A DNA stretch of 64,000 nt from JBCBKU01 sp965267475 (GTDB lineage: Bacteria; Pseudomonadota; Alphaproteobacteria; Rhodobacterales; Rhodobacteraceae), in contig OZ254079.1 of the NCBI GenBank assembly GCA_965267475.1, positions 2,852,001 through 2,916,000 on the forward strand, given 5' to 3'. This document shows positions 1 to 6,864 of this stretch, piece after piece; positions within the stretch are counted from its first letter, which is position 1; the number at the start of each line of letters is the position of its first letter. The translations under genes and the position numbers were made by a program. The notes under the pieces were generated by a model that ran no database searches, was not told the DNA's origin, and was given only the letters and a program-made list of their open reading frames with translations.

Positions 1-2
1 CC

Positions 3-404
3 CCGGTTGCGATAGCGGCTTATGCCGCGGCGCCCATAGCCGGGGCCAACCCGCTGATGACGGCGTTTATGTCCTTCCGCCTGGGCATGGCCAAGTTCAT
101 CATCCCCTTCATCTTTGCCTTCTACCCGACGATCCTGATCATTGAAGAGTTCAGCCTGCTGCCCTTCCTCTGGATCGTGGCGCGGACCTGCTTCTGCATC
201 TGGCTGTTTTCCTCGGCCCTGTCCGGCTTCGACCGCCGCAAGTTGAGCATCGGCGAAATCGGCATCCGCTTTGTGGTGGCATTCACCATGCTGGCCATCA
301 ATCCGGCCATCCACCTGCCAGCGGTCGCCATTGGACTGGCGCTCATCGTCTGGGACATCCGCGCATCCCGCGCGACACCGGCAGGCGCAGGGGCCAACCC
401 ATGA
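3..404 (+). CDS. TRAP transporter fused permease (4TM/12TM type), C-terminal fragment
   Basis: Partial gene: the frame is open from base 3 and only about 133 C-terminal codons are in the window. The first residues, PVAIAAYAAAPIAGANP, match the conserved end of the DctM-like core of fused TRAP permeases, and at least three hydrophobic segments follow. In TAXI-type TRAP systems this protein is the inner-membrane permease that imports an organic anion with Na+ or H+. Its TGA overlaps the ATG of the downstream sulfatase (ATGA), so the two are probably translated together and the substrate may be a sulfated or phosphonated compound (inference). It is not the gene at the right edge, because the overlapping residues differ. 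Confidence 0.85.
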   Translation, partial: PVAIAAYAAAPIAGANPLMTAFMSFRLGMAKFIIPFIFAFYPTILIIEEFSLLPFLWIVARTCFCIWLFSSALSGFDRRKLSIGEIGIRFVVAFTMLAINPAIHLPAVAIGLALIVWDIRASRATPAGAGANP

Positions 405-1972
405 CGAAACGCCCGAACTTCCTGTTCATCATCACCGATCAGCATCGGGCCGATCACTTGGGGTGCGGCGGTAACCCGGTCGTCCGGACGCCGAACATTG
501 ACGGGATCGCGGCAAAGGGCACGATGTGGGACCGGTTCTATGTGGCCAATCCCATCTGTATGCCCAACCGCGCCTCGATCATGACCGGACGGATGAGTTC
601 CGCCCACGGCGCGCGGCACAACGGCATACCGCTGTCCAAGGATCATACGACCTTTGTCGAGCTTCTAAGGGACGCCGGATATCGCACGGGGCTGATCGGA
701 AAGTCGCATCTCCAAAGCTTCACCGGGTTACCCGCGACGAACACGTTCGAACCCGCCGACGGGCTGCACGCGCCAAGCCCGCACCTGCGCGATGCGGTCA
801 AGAACAACCGCCATTCCGAAGACTATGATCTGGAACTTGCGCCAAAGTGGACCAGTCCCCTGTCCGCGCGCGTGAACGGCGATTTTTATGGGTTTGAGCA
901 TGTGGAGGTCGCGGCAGATCATGCCGACCAGGCCTCGGGCGACTATCTTCTTTGGGCGCGGTCACAGCGTTCAGACTTTGACCGTTTGGTCGGCCCGGAC
1001 AACGCCTTACCGGACAACCGCATCAAGGCGCCCCAGGCCTGGCGCACCGCGGTCCCGGAAGAGCTTTACTCGACATCCTGGATCGCCGATCGCGCCGAAG
1101 ATTGGCTGGGTGCGCGCGCGGATGATGACGCGCCCTTCTTCCTGCAAATGTCCTTTCCCGACCCCCACCATCCGTTCACGCCGCCCGGGCGCTATTGGGA
1201 CATGTATGATCCGGGCGATATCAAGCTTCCGGCAAGCTTTGGACAGGGCAAGTTGCCGCCCATCCGCGCGATGCAGGACGCGTTGAAGGCAGGCACCGAC
1301 CCCCGCGACAACCAGAACCCGTTTGCCGTGACCGAAGATGAGGCGCGGTCGATCATTGCCCTGACCTATGGGATGATCACGATGATCGATGACGCCGTGG
1401 GCCGCGTGCTTTCCCGGCTGAAGACGCTGGGTTTGGCCGAAAACACGGTGGTCATTTTCACATCCGACCATGGCGACTACATGGGCGATCACGGCCTGAT
1501 GCTGAAACTGCTCTTGCACTATCAAGGCGTGATCCGGGTTCCCTTCATCTGGTCCGATCCGCAGGCGACCTCGCCTCCCGCGCGCGATCCGGGTCTTGCC
1601 TCGTCCATCGACATTGCGCCCACGATCTTGGCCCGTGCGGGCATTCAACCGTTCAACGGGATCCAGGGGCGCGATCTCATGTCGACCGAGCCGCCCGAAG
1701 CCATCATCGTTGAAGAGGATAGCCAGCGCCTGATGATCGGCTTCGACCGCCCGCAACGGGTGCGAACGGTGGTGACCAAGACGCACCGAATGTCGCTTCG
1801 GGAAGGCGAGCCTTGGAACGAGCTTTACGATCTCACGGCGGACCCGGGCGAAATCAATAACATCTATGACGACCCCTGCGGTCAGCCCGCGCGCCGGGAT
1901 CTATCGGAAATTATGCTGCGACGGCTCATTTCGCTCCAGGATCGGGCACCGCTGCCGGCCTATCGCGCCTGA
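401..1972 (+). CDS. Type I sulfatase / phosphonate monoester hydrolase family protein
   Basis: 523 aa with no signal peptide, so probably cytoplasmic. The N-terminus NFLFIITDQHRADHLG carries the metal-binding Asp/Gln pair. The signature CMPNR (Cys53) fits the C-X-P-X-R motif whose Cys is oxidised to formylglycine by the sulfatase-maturing enzyme. A second metal site is seen in TSDHGDYMGDHG near residue 356. The family hydrolyses sulfate, phosphonate or phosphate monoesters. The motif has Asn instead of the usual Ser/Ala before Arg, so the substrate cannot be named. It is coupled by a 4-nt overlap to the TRAP permease upstream, suggesting import followed by cleavage. The family call is firm; the substrate is unknown. 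Confidence 0.88.
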   Translation: MTKRPNFLFIITDQHRADHLGCGGNPVVRTPNIDGIAAKGTMWDRFYVANPICMPNRASIMTGRMSSAHGARHNGIPLSKDHTTFVELLRDAGYRTGLIGKSHLQSFTGLPATNTFEPADGLHAPSPHLRDAVKNNRHSEDYDLELAPKWTSPLSARVNGDFYGFEHVEVAADHADQASGDYLLWARSQRSDFDRLVGPDNALPDNRIKAPQAWRTAVPEELYSTSWIADRAEDWLGARADDDAPFFLQMSFPDPHHPFTPPGRYWDMYDPGDIKLPASFGQGKLPPIRAMQDALKAGTDPRDNQNPFAVTEDEARSIIALTYGMITMIDDAVGRVLSRLKTLGLAENTVVIFTSDHGDYMGDHGLMLKLLLHYQGVIRVPFIWSDPQATSPPARDPGLASSIDIAPTILARAGIQPFNGIQGRDLMSTEPPEAIIVEEDSQRLMIGFDRPQRVRTVVTKTHRMSLREGEPWNELYDLTADPGEINNIYDDPCGQPARRDLSEIMLRRLISLQDRAPLPAYRA

Positions 1973-1980
1973 CCACTAGG

Positions 1981-2010
1981 GCGCGAACCGGCCCATAGCG
2001 GGTTTCGCGC
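1981..2010. terminator. Hairpin between convergent sulfatase and cupredoxin genes
   Basis: GCGCGAACC (1981-1989) pairs with GGTTTCGCGC (2001-2010) with one bulge and an 11-nt loop. It sits in the 45-bp gap between two convergent stops. There is no clear T tract on either strand, so it is a candidate bidirectional terminator only. Confidence 0.45.
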
Positions 2011-2017
2011 TGGCGCC

Positions 2018-2365
2018 TTACCCGGCAATCGCGATCTTGCCTTTCATGTGCGGATGAAACGCACAGAAATAAGACGTCTCCATCCCGGCGGTAACCTCCA
2101 CCTCGGCGGACTGGTATTGCTCAAGCGTCTCGGTGTCCCAGCCGAGCCCGTCAGCGGTTGCCGTATGCGGCGCCAAGTCCATGTTGGTCCACCGGATGAT
2201 GTCGCCAATCTGGACCTCAACGACCTCGGGATGGAACTTGAACGATCTGATCTCAACCTCGTGCGGACTTGGCGTTTCGGACGAAACGGACCCGCTGGGC
2301 AGAACGGCTGCATATGCAGCCGCCCCACCCATAACGCCGCGGCGCGTTATGAAGCGCGTCATCAC
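2018..2365 (-). CDS. Exported cupredoxin (pseudoazurin/amicyanin-like small blue copper protein)
   Basis: 115 aa. The N-terminus TRRGVMGGAAAYAAVLP looks like a Tat-type signal (twin Arg 8-9), fitting periplasmic export of a folded metalloprotein. The type 1 copper ligands are visible: His67 in APHTAT, then Cys101, His104 and Met107 in CAFHPHM, the C-X2-H-X2-M spacing of amicyanin-like proteins. Its role is probably electron transfer or copper handling. Its start codon overlaps the end of the upstream DUF4142 gene by 4 nt, so the two form an operon. A second in-frame ATG directly follows the first. The partner redox enzyme is not in the window. Confidence 0.85.
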   Translation of the reverse strand: MMTRFITRRGVMGGAAAYAAVLPSGSVSSETPSPHEVEIRSFKFHPEVVEVQIGDIIRWTNMDLAPHTATADGLGWDTETLEQYQSAEVEVTAGMETSYFCAFHPHMKGKIAIAG

Positions 2366-2886
2366 TGAAGTGCCTTGACCATCATTTCCGCGTGGGTCTC
2401 GTGGGCCTTGAAAATCTCAAGCCCCTGCACGAACAGCGCCCGCACCTCGTTATTGTCGATGTTCGGTATCATCGTGTTCTCGACCAGGTCATTCACCGCC
2501 TTGTGGTACGCCAACTCGTTTGCGGCATAGGCTTCGTCGAACTCCGCCCCACGCAGTTTGACGAAACCGTCGATGATCTCTTCCGCATTGGCGTTCAAAG
2601 TCTGACTGACCGGGTTGTCCATGGCGGCCACGCCCAACTTGTCGAGCAACGCAAGCGCCGCTTCATTGACGGCGGTGTGGTCGCGGATCATCGTGTTTGC
2701 GAATTCATGCACATCGGGGTTGCTCGACAGCGCGAGCGCCAGATGCGCATAGCGGATGTCGATATTGTCGGCGGTATAGGCGATATGCGCAAATTCAACA
2801 TCGCTCATCTCGGCGACATCCTGTGCGGCGGCTTGGGCGCCAGTGATCGCAAGCACGACAGCGACGGTGGAAAGCAGTTTTTTCAT
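2362..2886 (-). CDS. DUF4142 family secreted protein
   Basis: 174 aa from the ATG at 2886, chosen over the longer frame because GGAG lies about 8 nt upstream and the sequence then begins with a standard signal peptide (MKKLLSTVAVVLAITGAQAAAQ, cut here before the mature part). The mature part is helical with the pattern typical of DUF4142: FAHIAYTADNIDIRYAHLAL near the start, HEFANTMIRDHTAVN in the middle and HETHAEMMV at the C-terminus. The family is ferritin-like in predicted fold and periplasmic or outer-membrane associated, with no settled function. Overlap with the cupredoxin suggests a shared copper or redox stress role (inference). Confidence 0.8.
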   Translation of the reverse strand: MKKLLSTVAVVLAITGAQAAAQDVAEMSDVEFAHIAYTADNIDIRYAHLALALSSNPDVHEFANTMIRDHTAVNEAALALLDKLGVAAMDNPVSQTLNANAEEIIDGFVKLRGAEFDEAYAANELAYHKAVNDLVENTMIPNIDNNEVRALFVQGLEIFKAHETHAEMMVKALQ

Positions 2887-2974
2887 CTTCAGGACTCCAT
2901 TTGGGTGTTTTGACCCCATTTGAGTAACCCCAAGGATCGCGACGCCTGAATGCCCGAGCGTTCCGAATTTCACG

Positions 2975-3001
2975 CAGATCGTTCAGAACTCTGTACAGAT
3001 C
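2975..3001 (+). promoter_or_regulatory. Candidate AraC operator: CAGATC direct repeat, 21-bp period
   Basis: CAGATC occurs at 2975-2980 and again at 2996-3001, exactly two helical turns apart, in the divergent gap between the DUF4142 gene and the AraC gene, just upstream of the latter. Direct repeats at this spacing are typical AraC-family sites. Only six bases are shared, so chance is possible. Confidence 0.3.
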
Positions 3002-3025
3002 CAATCGGTCGCATATGTTTTCCCC

Positions 3026-3967
3026 ATGCTCGACCTTCTAAGCGATATCCTGACAAACCTGTCCATGCGCGGAACGATCTATTTCCGCACATCCTTCACC
3101 AAACCTTGGGGCGTGGCTGTCCCGAACTACGAAAACGTCGCGCGGTTTCACTTTGCGCATCGCGGCAGTTGCCTTGTGCGGGTTGCCGGCGTCGCTGACC
3201 CAATTGATCTGGCCCAGGGCGACTTGATCATCATTCCCCATGGAGCGTCCCACGCCTTGTATTGCGGACATGATCCTGACCGCACGATCATGCCGCTTGA
3301 TACCGTGCTTGAAGCCTCCGGCTTCGATGGTTCGGGCGTCCTCGTCTATGGCGGCGACGATCCGCAAAGCGAAACCCAACTGATCTGCGGCCATTTTTCC
3401 TTTGACCCGCAAGCCCGGCATATTCTGATGGAGCGCTTACCGCCTTACATCCACCTGAAGAACTATGGCGAACATGCAGGGCGCTGGATGGAAGCGACGC
3501 TTCGCATGATCGGCGACGAAACGGGCGGGTCCAAAATGGGTGGCGATCTGATCGCCCTGAAGATGTCCGAGACCATCTTTGCGCAGGCGATCCGATCGTT
3601 CATTGAAGGACGCGACGCGCCGGAATGGGGCTTGGGCGCCTTTTCGGACAAGAACGTGAGCCGTGCACTGGACGCGTTTCACAAGGCGCCGACCGAAAGC
3701 TGGACGGTCGAGGCGCTTGCACAGAAGGCGGGCATGTCCCGAACCGGCTTTGCGGTTCAGTTCCAGAAGCTGATGAAGATGACGCCGATCGACTATGTCA
3801 CAAAGTGGCGGATGGAGATTGCGAAGAAAGTGCTGTCCTCGCCAAAGGCGTCCCTGGCAGACGCAGCCGAAAGCGCGGGCTATGCCTCGGACTCGGCCTT
3901 TGCCCGCACCTTCAAAAAAGAAACCGGGCAAACGCCGGCTGAATTTAGAAGGCCAAAAACGCCTTAG
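3026..3967 (+). CDS. AraC family transcriptional regulator with cupin-type sensor domain
   Basis: 313 aa. Residues 1-190 form a cupin-like N-terminal domain (HFAHRGSCLVRV, then GDLIIIPHGASHALYC), as in AraC proteins with the Cupin_6-type domain. The C-terminal ~100 residues contain two helix-turn-helix motifs: WTVEALAQKAGMSRTGFAVQF and LADAAESAGYASDSAFARTF (quoted in part), ending in the family pattern TGQTPAEFR. It is divergent from the DUF4142-cupredoxin pair, the likely target, and autoregulation is plausible. The ligand is unknown. Confidence 0.88.
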   Translation: MLDLLSDILTNLSMRGTIYFRTSFTKPWGVAVPNYENVARFHFAHRGSCLVRVAGVADPIDLAQGDLIIIPHGASHALYCGHDPDRTIMPLDTVLEASGFDGSGVLVYGGDDPQSETQLICGHFSFDPQARHILMERLPPYIHLKNYGEHAGRWMEATLRMIGDETGGSKMGGDLIALKMSETIFAQAIRSFIEGRDAPEWGLGAFSDKNVSRALDAFHKAPTESWTVEALAQKAGMSRTGFAVQFQKLMKMTPIDYVTKWRMEIAKKVLSSPKASLADAAESAGYASDSAFARTFKKETGQTPAEFRRPKTP

Positions 3968-4092
3968 GGTTCGAATATCTGAACGATCTGCACAATATCG
4001 CGAACGGATGCGCATGTATCCGCGCGCGATCACTGCATAAATCTGTCTCATCAGCGCCATCCGGCCGCACCAACTCAAAAGGACAGATTCCC

Positions 4093-4461
4093 ATGCTCCC
4101 TCGCTTCATCACAAAGTCGATCCACGCCTATCTTGACTATCCCGTCGCCCTTGGGCTCATCGCTATGCCCTTCCTGTTCGGACTGGGCGCCGTCAACCCA
4201 ATCGCCTTCTGGCTTTCCGTCGCCACCGGTGTGGCCGCCTTCATCCTGACCGTCTTTACCGACCATCACCTCGGCGTCTTCGGTGTCTTGCCCTATGCGG
4301 TTCACCTGGCCGTCGACGGCCTGGTCGGGGTTGCCTTCGTGGGCGCGGCCTTTGGCCTCGGGTTCACCGGCGTCGATTTCTGGTACTACCTCGCCCTCGG
4401 GCTGACGGTTCTGGCTGTTGTTGGCCTGCACCAACCCGACGACCAGTCCGCGACCGCCTGA
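4093..4461 (+). CDS. Small SPW-repeat-like integral membrane protein
   Basis: 122 aa, almost entirely hydrophobic with four predicted membrane helices (about 15-35, 38-60, 70-92 and 96-114). The motif YPVALGLIAMPFLFGL and the internal PYAVHLAVDGLVGVAF resemble the SPW-repeat membrane family. No function is established. It stands alone, followed by a strong hairpin. Family membership is by impression, since the SPW triplet itself is not intact. Confidence 0.65.
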   Translation: MLPRFITKSIHAYLDYPVALGLIAMPFLFGLGAVNPIAFWLSVATGVAAFILTVFTDHHLGVFGVLPYAVHLAVDGLVGVAFVGAAFGLGFTGVDFWYYLALGLTVLAVVGLHQPDDQSATA

Positions 4462-4479
4462 GCCAGGAAACCGCAATGC

Positions 4480-4508
4480 GGGCTGCGCGCAGGCGCAGCC
4501 CTTGTTTG
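4480..4508. terminator. Rho-independent terminator between convergent genes
   Basis: GGGCTGCGC (4480-4488), tetraloop GCAG, then GCGCAGCCC (4493-4501), a perfect 9-bp stem followed by TTGTTTG. It ends the small membrane protein gene and may also serve the convergent NTF2-like gene. Confidence 0.7.
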
Positions 4509-4564
4509 TCGCGACACATTGCCAAAACCGGCGCTGGCCCAAAGCGAGCGCGCGCCCCGACGGT

Positions 4565-5050
4565 TCAATAGGGTCCCATACCGTCATAGGTGACCGGCAA
4601 GGCCTGATCTGACGCCCATGTGTCGCGCGCCACCCGCCAGACGCCATCATCCTCGCGGCGATAGATATTGATGCCATTGCCCGTATCGATGAAAGCAGGC
4701 CCGCCAGCACGGGGCGTATTGACGACCCGATAGGCGTAACGCTCGAACGCCCAATCATCCGCGACCACGAATTCTAACGAGGTCTTCTGCCAGCGGGTCT
4801 CGAACGCTTCGAAATATCCGGCCACCCAGGGCGATGCCGCGTCCTTGCCCTGGATTGCCGGGGCATTCGGGACAAGGAAAACGATGTCATCGGTCACCGT
4901 TTCCAGAACCTGGTCATGATCGTTCGAATTGATCGCTTCAAGATACGCGTCATGGGCGTCCTGCGCGGCGTCCCTGGGCGACCCGGCAAGCCCGGAACCG
5001 GCTATGCAAAGTGACATCAGGACGGCGGCTGTGATCTTCGATTGAGACAT
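4565..5050 (-). CDS. Secreted SnoaL/NTF2-like domain protein
   Basis: 161 aa from the ATG at 5050, which has AAAGGAG six nt upstream. A longer frame exists but lacks this site. A signal peptide is visible (SKITAAVLMSLCIAGSGLAG). The remainder has the NTF2-like cone-fold pattern: AHDAYLEAINSNDHDQVL, then DDIVFLVPNAPAIQGKDA, WVAGYFEAF, and a C-terminal beta strand DGVWRVARDTW. Such proteins include SnoaL-like and DUF4440 enzymes as well as non-catalytic members. It is divergent from the LysR gene, which is its likely regulator. No catalytic role can be assigned. Confidence 0.75.
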   Translation of the reverse strand: MSQSKITAAVLMSLCIAGSGLAGSPRDAAQDAHDAYLEAINSNDHDQVLETVTDDIVFLVPNAPAIQGKDAASPWVAGYFEAFETRWQKTSLEFVVADDWAFERYAYRVVNTPRAGGPAFIDTGNGINIYRREDDGVWRVARDTWASDQALPVTYDGMGPY

Positions 5051-5159
5051 TGTTCGCTCCTTTCTGTTCGGGACATAAATGCAAGCTGCGCTTTCATATC
5101 CCTTGACCAATCAAATTGCGCAGGCCCATCATGACAAACTATGTGTGCATATGTGAGTT

Positions 5160-5171
5160 CGAAATATTTCG
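5160..5171. promoter_or_regulatory. 12-bp palindrome upstream of the LysR gene
   Basis: CGAAATATTTCG is a perfect palindrome 26 nt before the LysR start and inside the divergent gap with the NTF2-like gene. AT-centred dyads of this kind are usual LysR binding sites, so it may be the operator for both genes. No experimental support is available. Confidence 0.35.
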
Positions 5172-5197
5172 TCTCTTTTAAGCTGAGGTAAAAGAAA

Positions 5198-6085
5198 TTG
5201 GCCATCGACTGGCGCGACCTTCCTTCGCTCAGCATGTTGCGCGCGTTTGAGGCGACGGCACGCCTGAACGGGTATTCCGCCGCTGCACGCGCGCTGAACG
5301 TCACCCCGGCAGCAATCGCACAGCATGTCCGAAACCTAGAGACGGATGTGGGCGCGACCCTGGTCCGGCGGAAAGGCAGAGGGCTGGAACTGACCGAGGA
5401 TGGGCGGCAGTTGGCCGCACCCCTGGCCGAAGGATTTGCGCTGATCGCCCGCGGGATCGACGATCTGAAATTGCAGCGGGCGGCACGCGGCGTGCGGGTC
5501 TCCACGACGGATTTTTTCGTCGACGCGATGATTTTGCCCAGGCTTGGCGATCTTTGGCAGAAACACCCCGGCCTCCAGGTCTCGTTCACGCCGGAAGGCA
5601 ACAAATCGCCTGTCGATCTCGACCGGTTCGATGTCGTCATCCGGGGAGCTGGCCGAAACCATGTTTGGGACGGGCTGGGTCAGACCAAGCTGCTTGAAAC
5701 GCAGATGATCGTCTCCGCCGCGCCAGACCTTGTCGGGGATCGCAAGGCGGACCTGTCCCGATTGCCCTGGATCTTGGACCGCACCCTGGGCGGAACGGTG
5801 TTTGAAGACATGGTCCGGCTGGTCGGCTGCGATCCGGATACAATCCGGCTTGTAGATCCGGCAAGCGGCAAGTTCGAATTCGAAGCCGCCCTGATGGGTC
5901 TGGGCGTGCTTGTCGGGCCAGAGGTGACGGTGCGGAAAAACCTGGCCGATGGCAGCCTTGTGTGTCTGGCAAAACCGCCCGAAATGGACAGTGCCTATTT
6001 TGCTGTTCACCGCGAAGGGGCCTTGGCCGAACCTGTCCAACACTTTCTGGATTGGCTCGGGTGCATATTGGACAGGGGTCAATGA
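5198..6085 (+). CDS. LysR family transcriptional regulator (GcvA-like)
   Basis: 295 aa starting at TTG, preceded by GAGG at suitable spacing; no upstream ATG keeps the helix-turn-helix in frame. The N-terminus PSLSMLRAFEATARLNGYSAAARALNVTPAAIAQH (here split: PSLSMLRAFEATARL, NGYSAAARALNVTPAA) is a LysR winged helix. The C-terminal two thirds are the periplasmic-binding-like effector domain, with VRVSTTDFFVDAMILPRL and LMGLGVLVGPEV. The GcvA subgroup fits best by length and by its N-terminus. The target is probably the divergent secreted NTF2-like gene. The effector is unknown. Confidence 0.88.
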   Translation: MAIDWRDLPSLSMLRAFEATARLNGYSAAARALNVTPAAIAQHVRNLETDVGATLVRRKGRGLELTEDGRQLAAPLAEGFALIARGIDDLKLQRAARGVRVSTTDFFVDAMILPRLGDLWQKHPGLQVSFTPEGNKSPVDLDRFDVVIRGAGRNHVWDGLGQTKLLETQMIVSAAPDLVGDRKADLSRLPWILDRTLGGTVFEDMVRLVGCDPDTIRLVDPASGKFEFEAALMGLGVLVGPEVTVRKNLADGSLVCLAKPPEMDSAYFAVHREGALAEPVQHFLDWLGCILDRGQ

Positions 6086-6322
6086 CAGCCAGGCGTCAAA
6101 AATTGCCTCGGGCGAGACGCCGCAGCCGCCCATTAACGGCGCGTCACATGCGACAATTGCCCATACCCGGATCGGCCGGTTCCACCCGTGTCCCACTGCA
6201 AGAGGCGTCGCCCAAAGCCAGTATTCGGATTGGGTTCAATGTCCGCAATGAGCCCAAACTAGCCTTCTTCTGAAATTCTGCCTACGTACTCCAAAGAAGC
6301 AATTTTTCGCGAGAAACTTGTC

Positions 6323-6622
6323 ATGCCTATCACCCTGTTTTGCTGGCGATGCGAGATGGACATACCGATGTTGACTGATGCGGAGCGGGATATTGTTTGG
6401 AAGCCTCTTTCAGACAAAACTCTTGGCATCCGCGAAAGGCATGCCGAGTTTCTGGCAGGGTATGAGCGCCTTACGGGTTTCAAAGAGACAAATGTAAATG
6501 CCGTGATGCATCACGTGGCCAGTCTGTACGGACCACCCTGCGAAGAATGTGGAAAGCCATTGAGAACGCCAGAAGCGTCATATTGCGCTGCTTGCGGTGC
6601 GCCAAGAGAACCCGCGTATTAA
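6323..6622 (+). CDS. Orphan small zinc-ribbon protein
   Basis: 99 aa, not recognised. It has two CXXC knuckles at its C-terminal end, Cys73/Cys76 (CEEC) and Cys88/Cys91 (CAAC), the pattern of a zinc ribbon, plus a further CWRC pair at Cys7/Cys10. The middle (about 18-65) is helical and charged. The base composition is visibly less GC-rich than the neighbours, suggesting more recent arrival. The 10-mer CAATGTCCGC occurs on both sides (6237-6246 and 6633-6642). It has no operon partner. Nucleic-acid or protein binding is only a guess from the zinc-ribbon pattern. Confidence 0.65.
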   Translation: MPITLFCWRCEMDIPMLTDAERDIVWKPLSDKTLGIRERHAEFLAGYERLTGFKETNVNAVMHHVASLYGPPCEECGKPLRTPEASYCAACGAPREPAY

Positions 6623-6737
6623 ATGTCAGTCGCAATGTCCGCTAAGTCCGCAAAGCGCACGTCTGGACTAGCGCCGAAGTCAAGGTTGAACCCGGAAAGA
6701 AGCCGTACAGGGGACGGGTCCGCCTGAACACCGGACC

Positions 6738-6819
6738 AAGGGGCGGCGATCAGAACACCACCGCCGGCTTGGTTCCGGTTCGGTCAATCCCGCAACCTGC
6801 GGTGGCTTGCCCGCCCCTT
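6738..6819 (+). ncRNA. Candidate structured RNA or leader upstream of gatB
   Basis: AAGGGGCGG (6738-6746) pairs perfectly with CCGCCCCTT (6811-6819), and nested inside, CCACCGC (6758-6764) pairs with GCGGTGG (6799-6805). A third small helix GGTT/AACC (6771-6774 / 6794-6797) is possible. The element ends about 45 nt before the gatB ATG. No T tract follows, so it is not a simple terminator. I do not recognise it as SRP RNA, 6S or a named riboswitch. It could be a 5' leader element or chance pairing in GC-rich DNA. Confidence 0.3.
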
Positions 6820-6864
6820 TAGTCTGACCTAGAAGGCCAAGGTCCGAAGCGCAGGGATCAGACC

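Noticed and set aside
6623..6864. Possible SRP RNA or 6S RNA upstream of gatB
   Set aside because: The sequence CCCGGAAAGAAGCC only loosely resembles the SRP tetraloop region and the rest of the fold is absent; 6S landmarks are also missing.
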